Below, one piece after another: positions 14,510 to 23,333 of a DNA stretch of 24,266 nucleotides; position 1 is the first letter of the stretch; the number at the start of each line of letters is the position of its first letter. The position numbers were made by a program, and so were the translations under genes. The DNA is from Acidobacteriota bacterium (GTDB lineage Bacteria; Acidobacteriota; Terriglobia; Terriglobales; Acidobacteriaceae): positions 1 to 24,266 of the forward strand of contig JAGWML010000017.1 of NCBI GenBank assembly GCA_028873155.1. The letters run 5' to 3'. The notes under the pieces are model-generated. The model was not told the DNA's origin. It saw nothing but the letters and a program-made list of their open reading frames with translations, and ran no database searches.

Positions 14510-15352
14510 TCAGACGTGATGCAGAACTCGTGGTCGGCGCGCCGGCTGCAGCAGTCCCATGGTGATGATGCCCGCTGGGATCAGGTAGGCCAGAGAACCC
14601 ACCACCCACATCACCGCTGCGCCAAGCACCTGGTCCGGCACCGGTTGAATCTGAAACGGGTTCGGGTGTTCGACATAGAAGGAATAGACCGGCCGGTTGC
14701 AAAAGGCCAGAAATGCCGACAGGCCCGTATTCACGAAGTCCGCGGTTAATAGGTAGAGCAGCATACCCCAGTGGTAGGGCTTGCGCGCCGAGGGCCACGG
14801 CTGCACGATGCACCACCAGAAAAGCATTGCCCCGGCCAGGAAGCACAGATGCTCGATGTCGTGCACGGTCTCGTTTTCGAGAGCTGCATCGTACGCGCCC
14901 GGCACATGCCATGCCAGCAGCGTCACGTTCATCGCCAGCCAGGCAATCGGCGGATGTACCAGTCCGTGAAAGAACTTGCGCAGCGGTCTCATGCGCAGCA
15001 GCGGCCCGGCCACGCCCACGCGCACAAAGCGCGGCATGCCGCGCAGCATCGGCACAACCGGCTGGCCCAGCAGCACCAGCGGCGGCACAATCATCATCAG
15101 GATGAGGTGCTCAACCATGTGTGCGCTCAGCAGCACATCTGCAAACGCATCCAGCGGCGAGCCGATCGAGATCCACAGGCTCGCCATTCCAGCCATAAAG
15201 AGCAGCAGTCGTAAGGCGTCAAACTGCTGCGGTCTGGTCTTGCGCAGCGCCAGCCATCCGCGCAGATAGAGCACGCAGGAGAGCAGGGTCGCAACGGTCA
15301 GCCAGACCGGCACTTCCCAGTCGTCCATCACGGCCTGCACGGGCGTCGTCAT
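14510..15352 (-). CDS. ctaG: CtaG-type (caa3_CtaG) cytochrome c oxidase assembly membrane protein
   Basis: The product is 280 residues from the ATG at 15352, four bases after the cytochrome b gene stop; a GTG at 15376 would add eight. About seven membrane segments are seen. Conserved motifs are SAHMVEHLILMMIVPPLVLLG (two His in a helix), a WLAMNVTLLAWHVPGAYDAAL segment, and a VHDIEHLCFLAGAMLFWW helix. These are features of the Bacillus CtaG family (DUF1404-like), needed for assembly of caa3 oxidase and probably for copper delivery. It is unrelated to the Cox11-type protein also called CtaG. It closes the respiratory operon, which supports the role. No clear terminator follows it. Confidence 0.88.
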   Translation of the reverse strand: MTTPVQAVMDDWEVPVWLTVATLLSCVLYLRGWLALRKTRPQQFDALRLLLFMAGMASLWISIGSPLDAFADVLLSAHMVEHLILMMIVPPLVLLGQPVVPMLRGMPRFVRVGVAGPLLRMRPLRKFFHGLVHPPIAWLAMNVTLLAWHVPGAYDAALENETVHDIEHLCFLAGAMLFWWCIVQPWPSARKPYHWGMLLYLLTADFVNTGLSAFLAFCNRPVYSFYVEHPNPFQIQPVPDQVLGAAVMWVVGSLAYLIPAGIITMGLLQPARRPRVLHHV

Positions 15353-15356
15353 CGCG

Positions 15357-16877
15357 CTATCTCGCGCCTTCTCCACTCGCCGCAGGCGGTGCGGCGCCGT
15401 TGTCTGCTCGCGTCAGCGTGCGAGAGAAGTCCACGGCCGGTTGCAGATCCTTGCCGCGCAGCGTCATCAGAAAGCTCACCAGCGCGTGCGTCTCCGCCGG
15501 GCTTAGCGCTTTGCCGTAGGCCGGCATGTTGCCGCCGCCCTGCAGCACCTGACGAATCATCTGGTCCTCGGTCATGCGCGCAGCAATGGTATCCAAGGCT
15601 GGCCCTCGCATTCCGCCCTCGCCGCCCAATGCATGGCAGTCGCGGCATTGCTTGTTCTGCAGCACAAGCGCGCCCTGCCGTTCCAGCGGCGAGCGGCCTT
15701 CCAGATATTGCGTCGGAATCGTATCGCCAGACCAGGCCTCCATTTGTGGGCTCCACGGCGTGTATGTGCCCAGCTGCGTGAACGTGCCCAGCGTCACCGC
15801 GATCACCGCCAGCATCAGCACCGCCACCGGACGCCGCGACCAGTGCTTCTCGCCTTCGCCGGCAACGAGCGGCAGCAATAGCATGCCGCCAATCACCACA
15901 ATCGGCGCAATGAACAGGAACGGCGTTTCCATGTCAGCCGGCAGATACGCCAGGACCGCATAGATCCAGAGAAATGCGAAGTCCGGCTTTGGCGCAGTCT
16001 GGATGATGGTCGGGTCAGGCTGTCCCGTCGGCCCGATTGGCCCCAGCAACAGCGCGCATGCCATCACCGAGAGCAGAATCGCCGCTGCAAAGACAGCATC
16101 CTTCCATGCGGCGTCCGGCACAAACGGCACACCATTCTTGTGCGTCTCTTCCTGATACTCGCGCAAGTAGCTTGTCTTGCTCACGACGCGTCCCGGCATC
16201 GGCCATTCGTTGATGCCCAGCTTCAGCACCATCCACACGTGCAGCGCCACCAGCGCCAGCAGTGTGCCGGGGATGATGAAAACATGCAGCGCAAAGAAGC
16301 GCGCCAGCGTCGGCCCGCCGATAATCGGTCCGCCCAGCAGCAGGCCCACCATCGGCCCGCCCACTATCGGAATACGGCTGATGATCGATGCGCCGATGCC
16401 CAGCCCCCAATAGGCATCCTGGTCAAAGCGCAGCACCTGGCCGGTGAATGCCATGCCCAGCGTCAGTAGCAGCAGAAAGACACCGATAATCCAGGTCAGC
16501 TCGCGCGGAAACTTGTAAGCGCCGAAGAGAAATACCTGCACCATGTGGATGATAACGATGGCGATCATGAAGTCCGATCCCCACCCATGCATCGCACGCA
16601 GAAACCATCCCAGCGTCACATCGTGATTCAGAAACTGCAGGCTGCTCCACGCTTCGCCTGCCGATGGCGTGTACACAAGTCCCAGCAGGATGCCCGTGAC
16701 CACCTGCAACACAAGCAATACAGTCGCCGCGCTGCCGAAGACGTACCACCAGCTTGCGCTGCGCGCCGGCGTTGGATGCAATGCCGCTTCGATCATCGGC
16801 TTGGCCAGGCCCAGGCGGCTTTCGAACCAGTCAAACAATTTAATGGCCGCGCCCTTCTTCGTATTCTGGCTTTCCAT
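15357..16877 (-). CDS. Cytochrome b (b6-like N-terminal half, full length) fused to a C-terminal cytochrome c domain
   Basis: This 506-residue quinol-oxidising subunit has about eight to nine membrane helices. Haem-b ligands are His97 and His111 (helix B, spacing 14) and His198 and His213 (helix D, spacing 15). A helix-D spacing of 15 is the cytochrome b6 type, although here the b6 and subunit-IV halves are one chain. The Cys that binds the extra haem in b6f is absent (WWYVFGSA). The PEWY quinol-site motif appears as PDFA near 298-301. After the last helix a c-type domain carries CRDCH (411-415) and the candidate distal Met451 in GGNMPAYG. This domain probably replaces cytochrome c1. ATG overlaps the Rieske stop (TAATG). 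Confidence 0.92.
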   Translation of the reverse strand: MESQNTKKGAAIKLFDWFESRLGLAKPMIEAALHPTPARSASWWYVFGSAATVLLVLQVVTGILLGLVYTPSAGEAWSSLQFLNHDVTLGWFLRAMHGWGSDFMIAIVIIHMVQVFLFGAYKFPRELTWIIGVFLLLLTLGMAFTGQVLRFDQDAYWGLGIGASIISRIPIVGGPMVGLLLGGPIIGGPTLARFFALHVFIIPGTLLALVALHVWMVLKLGINEWPMPGRVVSKTSYLREYQEETHKNGVPFVPDAAWKDAVFAAAILLSVMACALLLGPIGPTGQPDPTIIQTAPKPDFAFLWIYAVLAYLPADMETPFLFIAPIVVIGGMLLLPLVAGEGEKHWSRRPVAVLMLAVIAVTLGTFTQLGTYTPWSPQMEAWSGDTIPTQYLEGRSPLERQGALVLQNKQCRDCHALGGEGGMRGPALDTIAARMTEDQMIRQVLQGGGNMPAYGKALSPAETHALVSFLMTLRGKDLQPAVDFSRTLTRADNGAAPPAASGEGAR

Positions 16878-17545
16878 TACGACGACCTCGTTGTGTTGGC
16901 GTCTTCATCCGCTGAGGTTCCCGGCGCTCCCGGCTCAATCTGCACCAGCGGCTTCGTCCTCCGGTCGCAGGCCTCTGTGGCCAGCGTCGGGAGCGAGCCC
17001 GCTTCAATCATCAGGTGGTTGCCCGCCACCGTGTAGTTGTACTCAAACAATCCCCGCTCCGGCGGCCCCGAAGCGCGCGAGCCGTCCTCGTAGTAGGCTC
17101 CGCCGTGGCAGGGACACAGAAATAGCCGTGACTGCGGGAACCAGCGCACGGGGCATCCGAGATGCGCGCAGTTGATCGCGAACACCTGAAATTTCTTGCT
17201 TTCGACATGCCGCACCCAGCATGCAGAATTGGCCGTCATGCCATCCGCCACCATCGTCACCGGGTTGCGAAAATCCACCATCCGCGTTTCGCCCTCGGGG
17301 AAGTCGGCAACCGAACCCAGCGAGACCCACGAATTGTAGCTGGCGTTCTTCTTCAGCGCGGGGCCCAGAATGTAGCCGAGAATCGGGACCGCCACCACCG
17401 CGCCCACCACGCCATTCAGCGCTAGAGATAGCTTGAAGAGAAAGGCGCGCCGGCTTTGCACAGCGCCCCTGGACTCGGTCTGCTCTGCAGCTTGTGCCGC
17501 ACCCTCTGCGTGTTCGGCTCCGCCATGCTGCTTCGATGTGCTCAT
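16877..17545 (-). CDS. Rieske [2Fe-2S] protein of the quinol:cytochrome c oxidoreductase
   Basis: This 222-residue protein starts with a charged tail and a twin-arginine motif SRRAFLFK (31-38) before a single membrane helix (~40-62), so it is probably Tat-exported and stays anchored. The cluster motifs are CAHLGC (Cys126, His128, Cys131) and CPCHGG (Cys144, Cys146, His147). They give two Cys and two His ligands plus the structural disulfide. It passes electrons from quinol at cytochrome b to the c-type haems. ATG overlaps the stop of the upstream cytochrome c gene (ATGA), and its own stop overlaps the cytochrome b start. Confidence 0.95.
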   Translation of the reverse strand: MSTSKQHGGAEHAEGAAQAAEQTESRGAVQSRRAFLFKLSLALNGVVGAVVAVPILGYILGPALKKNASYNSWVSLGSVADFPEGETRMVDFRNPVTMVADGMTANSACWVRHVESKKFQVFAINCAHLGCPVRWFPQSRLFLCPCHGGAYYEDGSRASGPPERGLFEYNYTVAGNHLMIEAGSLPTLATEACDRRTKPLVQIEPGAPGTSADEDANTTRSS

Positions 17546-18360
17546 TGCGCCTCCTTCATTCCTGCAGGCTTCGCGGTGGTCTGCGCGGATGCCTGGCCTG
17601 ATCCGGCCTGCACCGGTTCACTAGGTTGATCTTCGCGATGCGCAGCCAGCCATGCCACCATGTCGTTCACATCCTGAGAAGTCAGTGCGCGCGCATTGGG
17701 GCCGGTGATGTACGAGCGCCAATCCGGCACGTTCTCATCCGGACGTCCTGCCAGAATCAGGCTGCGCAAGCTCTGATTGCTCACCAGAGCCAGCGCGGAG
17801 TGATCCAGAATCGTATCCTTCGCCGCACCCTTGGGCTGCGACTGCCCATTCGCTGCCTTCGCGCCCGTTCCGTCCGCGCCGTGGCAGCGTGCGCAAGCCT
17901 CGACAAAAACCTTCTGCCCGTTCGCCGCATTGCCCGGCGTGCTATCGCCATAGGGCGGCAGCGTCACTGCTGCAAACTCCGCAGGCCTGGCCCATGCGGC
18001 CAGCATGCCCTTCGCCAGCGCATCGATCTGCTCATCCGTCAGCATCCCGCCTGCACTCTGCGCAAAGGCGGGCATCAGCGTACCTTTCACGCCCTTCGCC
18101 GTGACGGTCCGCAGATTTACCTCTCCTGCAATCGCCAGATAGGCAGGATTGTTCAGTTGCAACGCCGCGCCGCCCGTCCCGTTCTTCCCGTGGCAAGCGG
18201 CGCAGTTCTGCGCGTAGAGCGTCGCGAAATCCTTCACTTCATCCGGCCGCACCACCTCAGGTCCATGCTTGGGATAACCCGGCATCCTGGTGCAGCCAAC
18301 CGCGCTCAGCGCCGCTGCGCACACCGCCAGAGTTGCCCATGCGTACGATCGCCGCATCAT
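17542..18360 (-). CDS. Diheme cytochrome c lipoprotein of the respiratory operon
   Basis: The product is 272 residues. A signal peptide ends in a lipobox-like AVGC (Cys23), so the protein is probably lipid-anchored on the periplasmic face. Two c-type haem motifs are present: CAACH (53-57), with candidate ligand Met96 in TLMPAFA, and CARCH (156-160). The C-terminal ~35 residues are low-complexity. It lies between an unknown membrane protein and the Rieske gene, both overlapping, so it probably carries electrons between complex III and the oxidase. It may be related to the diheme proteins of alternative complex III clusters, but the neighbours here are bc-type. Confidence 0.88.
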   Translation of the reverse strand: MMRRSYAWATLAVCAAALSAVGCTRMPGYPKHGPEVVRPDEVKDFATLYAQNCAACHGKNGTGGAALQLNNPAYLAIAGEVNLRTVTAKGVKGTLMPAFAQSAGGMLTDEQIDALAKGMLAAWARPAEFAAVTLPPYGDSTPGNAANGQKVFVEACARCHGADGTGAKAANGQSQPKGAAKDTILDHSALALVSNQSLRSLILAGRPDENVPDWRSYITGPNARALTSQDVNDMVAWLAAHREDQPSEPVQAGSGQASAQTTAKPAGMKEAQ

Positions 18361-19214
18361 TGCTCCCCATCCTTCCGGCTCTGCTCTGCATCATCGCCTT
18401 CGATCGCGCCATGCACGCCTGCGCGCAACACAAACGGCAGTGACTGGAACTGCCGCGTGCGCACCTTGGCATCCAGATTCACCACGTAGCCCGCCACCAG
18501 GCCAAAGGCAATCTGTGAGGGAATGAACCAGAACCAATCGATGCGCTCATTCAGGATCGGGCTTACTATGTTCAGCACTGACGCGAGCAGCCCCGTCCAG
18601 AGCAGCGGCGCCAGAAACCCCGCCGTCAGAATCGGCCACCGGGGAAACATCGGCAACATCGCGCCATACAGCGACCCCACCAGCAGTGACGTCACCGCAT
18701 GAATGGCCAGTGCTGCCAGCAGTCCTTCTATGTGGAACTGCGCAAGGAACTCATTGCTCTGTTGCGTCCAGCTGACAAAGCCACCAGCCGCCATCAGGTT
18801 CATCGCGTACCACAGGCTGTGAAACTTCAAGAGGCTGAACAGCGTCGCCGGCCCGATCATCGCGATGCCGCCTGCAATGCCACCCTTCAGTCCGGTCGAG
18901 AACCGGAAGGTCTCCACCGGCACCAGCTTACGGTGAATTGGGCTCAGCGGCAGCCTCTCAATCGTCTTGCGCGAGGTTACCAGGACAATCTCTTCTTCCC
19001 GAACCGGCACCATCTCGTGCGCCTCCACCGGCAGCACGGCGCGGAACCACTTATAGCTCGCTGCGATGGAAAGCACCACACCCAGAATGCTCACGGCGAC
19101 ATGCGTCACCATGCCGGTGATGATGAGCGTGATGCCCAGCGCCAGCGCCATTGGCGCCGCCGTCGGCTCGGGCATGTGCACGGCGGTTTGACCGGACTCG
19201 TTGTTATGCTCCAT
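18357..19214 (-). CDS. Uncharacterised multi-spanning membrane protein in the cytochrome oxidase/bc operon
   Basis: I do not recognise a family. The 285-residue product has a hydrophobic hairpin at about 22-52, a soluble stretch of ~55 charged residues (including REEEIVLVTSRKTIERLPL), then four to five further helices (about 108-128, 133-148, 162-187, 195-218, 228-247) and a hydrophilic tail. The N-terminal hairpin is in the place and size range of a small oxidase subunit IV, which is otherwise missing here, so a fusion of a subunit IV-like part with another membrane module is possible. ATG at 19214 has GAGG six bases upstream. Its stop overlaps the next gene (ATGA), which argues for a real respiratory role. 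Confidence 0.75.
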   Translation of the reverse strand: MEHNNESGQTAVHMPEPTAAPMALALGITLIITGMVTHVAVSILGVVLSIAASYKWFRAVLPVEAHEMVPVREEEIVLVTSRKTIERLPLSPIHRKLVPVETFRFSTGLKGGIAGGIAMIGPATLFSLLKFHSLWYAMNLMAAGGFVSWTQQSNEFLAQFHIEGLLAALAIHAVTSLLVGSLYGAMLPMFPRWPILTAGFLAPLLWTGLLASVLNIVSPILNERIDWFWFIPSQIAFGLVAGYVVNLDAKVRTRQFQSLPFVLRAGVHGAIEGDDAEQSRKDGEQ

Positions 19215-19235
19215 TGCGTACCTCAGTTCACGGCC

Positions 19236-19832
19236 TCAGCGGCCCAGTACATACACCACGGTGAACACGACCACCCAAACGGCGTCCACAAAGTGCCAGT
19301 AAACGCTAAGCACCTCGAACCGCTCGGTATGGTGCGCGTTCACCTTGCCCTGCAGCGCAAAGATCAGCGCCAGCCCCAGCATGATCAAGCCCGCGATCAC
19401 GTGCGATGCGTGCAGGCCTACGAGCGAATAAAACGTCGTCCCAAACAGATTCGTGCGAATTGTCAGCCCATCGTGGTAGATCAGCTCGTACCACTCCAAG
19501 GCCGTGCTCGCGATAAAGATGCCGCCCAGCAAAACCGTCGAGGCGAGCCATGCGATGAATCTCCCGATGCGGCTGCCTTGCAGCTCATGCACGGCAAAGT
19601 GCACGGTGATGCTGCTCGACAGCAGGCAGATCGTCGAGAAGATCGGCAGGTTCAGCACCTCGCGCGGAGTCGGTCCGCTCAGGCTCTTGCCCGTGTAGTA
19701 GATGTAAGCCACCACAAAGATGACGAAGATCGCGGACTCCGCCGCAATCAGGCAGGCCATGCCGACCATGCCCCGCGACGGCTGCTTCCACTCATCCCCG
19801 GTTGGATTTGCAACTGCTGCGACTGTGCTCAT
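19236..19832 (-). CDS. ctaE: Cytochrome c oxidase subunit III, short five-helix form
   Basis: The 198-residue membrane protein has motifs of subunit III: GMACLIAAESAIFVIFVVAYIYY, SSSITVHFAVHELQG, TNLFGTTFYSLVGLHASHVIAGLIMLG and VLSVYWHFVDAVWVVVFTVVYVLG. It lacks the first two helices of the mitochondrial form, as in many caa3-type enzymes. Subunit III stabilises the oxidase and its proton uptake. It lies 36 bases after ctaD. Confidence 0.93.
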   Translation of the reverse strand: MSTVAAVANPTGDEWKQPSRGMVGMACLIAAESAIFVIFVVAYIYYTGKSLSGPTPREVLNLPIFSTICLLSSSITVHFAVHELQGSRIGRFIAWLASTVLLGGIFIASTALEWYELIYHDGLTIRTNLFGTTFYSLVGLHASHVIAGLIMLGLALIFALQGKVNAHHTERFEVLSVYWHFVDAVWVVVFTVVYVLGR

Positions 19833-19868
19833 GCGCCTGCTCCCGCTCCTGTCTCCGCTCCGGCCTGT

Positions 19869-21557
<1,689 letters not shown>

Positions 21558-21572
21558 AGCTGCCCCTTCTCG

Positions 21573-22661
21573 TTACTTCAGCGTGCTCAGGTATTGCGTA
21601 ACCGCGTTCAGATCGTGGTCGTTCAGGTGCATCGCCGGCATCAGTGCGCCTGGCTTGAAGTCCGCGGGGTTGTTGATGAACGCGCGTAGATTTTCGGGCG
21701 TATTCTGCACCGCGCCGGAAGCAATCGTGGCCCTGCCGCCCACATGCGAGAGGTCCGGTCCGAAGATTCCTTTGGCGTCCGTTCCTGAAACCGAGTGGCA
21801 GTTTACGCAAGCATTGTGCAGAAAGACCTCGCGGCCCTCGGCCGCAGATGGCGCTTGGAGCGCGACCTTCTGCTGATCCGCGACCCACGCTGAGAACTGT
21901 TCCGGCGTATCGGCATACACGCGGATCAGCATCTTTGCGTGCTGCACGCCGCAATACTGCGCACACTGCCCGAGGTAGAGTCCTGCGCGCGTCGGGTCAA
22001 TCCACATCGTGTTCACTTTGTTGGGAATCAGGTCTGTCTTTCCGGCAAGCTCCGGAACCCAGAAGCTGTGATCGGTATCCGCGGACGACATCGTCAGATA
22101 GGTCACCTGCGGGTGCTCGGGGTCGCTCACCGGCACATGCAGTTCATTGGCCGTCACGATGCCCAGCTTGGGATAGCGGTACTCCCACCAGTACTGGTGC
22201 CCGATGACCACCACATCCAGCGCGTTCGCCGGCTTCGCCGCCTTCTGCGTGACGAAGATAATCCGCGTGCTTGCCAGAAAAAGCACCACAATGATCAGAA
22301 TTGGGATGACCGTCCACGACAGCTCCACAAGATTGCTGCCGTAGATCTGGGGCGGCTCGCTGTCCTCGTCGCCGGGCCGGCTGCGGTACCGGATGACCGC
22401 AAATGTCAGCAGTCCGCCCACAATGAGAAAGATTGCCAGGCAGATGCCGAGCACAAACACCGAAAGCCCGAAGATCGATTGCGCCGGTGTTCCTTTTGGC
22501 GCAAAGATGTTCGTGGAATACGGTCCTGACCATATCGCCAGCAACGCAGGAATCTTGACGGCCCGGCTCGGCTTGAGCCTGCCCCCTGTCGCGCGATTCC
22601 AAGTGGCCGTGAATCTTCCGGCCCACATCGAGCCCATGCTCAGTCCCCTCGTCTTCCTCAT
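21573..22661 (-). CDS. ctaC: Cytochrome c oxidase subunit II with fused C-terminal cytochrome c (caa3 type)
   Basis: The product is 362 residues if the ATG at 22661 is used; ATG at 22637 (AGGGG seven bases upstream) and GTG at 22715 are alternatives. Two membrane helices (about 63-91 and 113-136) precede the CuA cupredoxin domain. Its ligands are His198 (DTDHSFW) and C-AQY-C-GVQ-H-AK-M (Cys233, Cys237, His241, Met244). A cytochrome c domain with CVNCH (285-289) and candidate Met341/Met344 follows. It accepts electrons and passes them to subunit I. Unusually, no signal peptide or lipobox precedes the first helix; the N-terminal ~60 residues are basic and only weakly hydrophobic. Confidence 0.93.
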   Translation of the reverse strand: MRKTRGLSMGSMWAGRFTATWNRATGGRLKPSRAVKIPALLAIWSGPYSTNIFAPKGTPAQSIFGLSVFVLGICLAIFLIVGGLLTFAVIRYRSRPGDEDSEPPQIYGSNLVELSWTVIPILIIVVLFLASTRIIFVTQKAAKPANALDVVVIGHQYWWEYRYPKLGIVTANELHVPVSDPEHPQVTYLTMSSADTDHSFWVPELAGKTDLIPNKVNTMWIDPTRAGLYLGQCAQYCGVQHAKMLIRVYADTPEQFSAWVADQQKVALQAPSAAEGREVFLHNACVNCHSVSGTDAKGIFGPDLSHVGGRATIASGAVQNTPENLRAFINNPADFKPGALMPAMHLNDHDLNAVTQYLSTLK

Positions 22662-23271
22662 CTGCTCCCCGCCGCCCGCATCCTCACGTGTGTGACGAAA
22701 TCCATTCGCAGACACACCTCTCCCGTCCGAGTCCGGCGCCTATGGTTCCCGTTCCACCGGTACCCACTGGTTCAACCTGATCCGCTTTGCTTATCTGCCT
22801 TTTGCCACGCAACAGGCAGACTCGTGTTTGCTTCGGGTTTCTACGGGCCATGCTGGTGCCGGCCCTTTGCTTTGGCCGTTCGCGCGGGGCGCTCTGTGGT
22901 GCCATGCGCCCGGCTCGAACAGCAAGTATTGCGCTGTCATCCATCTACTCCGCCAGGCCCATCGGCGTCCTGCACTCCGCCCGCGCGGGAACAGTGGATG
23001 TTCTCACAAAAATCGTTCCAAAGAGAAGTGGATCAGATGACATGCAACAGCACCGGGCGCCCGTTTCAACGAACCCAGCACCTCTGCGCCGGGGAAGCCT
23101 GCTGCACAATCTGCCCAGTAGAGAGTACCACTTCGAACCGCGCTGACAAAACCCGTCGTCTCATTTTGTGCCCCAAGTGTACGCGTTCCGGCCGCCACGC
23201 ATTCTCATGCTTCGCGGCAGCGCGAGAATACCTCTCGCCCGCATGCCAGCATCCGCCGGCCGGTTAAGCGC
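22662..23271. other. About 600 bases without a recognisable gene upstream of the respiratory operon
   Basis: Open frames exist on both strands, but none shows a known motif, a plausible hydrophobicity pattern or a good start site. The segment must carry the promoter and 5' leader of the ctaC operon. One weak candidate is TTGTCA near 23146 followed 16 bases later by TACTCT on the minus strand. Next to ctaC, a GTGTG/CACAC imperfect hairpin (about 22688-22717) overlaps the GTG alternative start. No riboswitch core was recognised. Confidence 0.5.
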
Positions 23272-23309
23272 AAAAAGCGATGCCGCTCGGCGTATGTGCC
23301 GGCGGCATC
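23272..23309 (-). terminator. Strong intrinsic terminator after the SLBB export gene
   Basis: GATGCCGC (23279-23286) pairs with GCGGCATC (23302-23309), and the stem continues with CGGC/GCCG after a one-base bulge, leaving a 6-base loop. On the minus strand GC-TTTTT (23276-23272 for the T-run) follows the stem. It starts about 25 bases after the SLBB gene stop, so the exporter transcript probably ends here, separate from the respiratory operon. Confidence 0.8.
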
Positions 23310-23333
23310 AAAACGAGATCCTTACGGCCTGTC

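Noticed and set aside
22981..23160. Cobalamin riboswitch suggested by a GGTGCTGTTGCATG stretch
   Set aside because: The B12-box and the surrounding conserved helices are not present in the right order.
23004..23198. Minus-strand 64-codon frame in the gene-free region
   Set aside because: It has a partly protein-like composition but no motif, no good start signal and no recognisable partner; kept only as part of the unexplained spacer.
22692..23267. Plus-strand open frame of 191 codons in the gene-free region
   Set aside because: It is rich in Cys, Pro, Arg and Ser without periodic hydrophobicity, has no good ribosome-binding site, and runs into the region of the terminator of the opposite strand.
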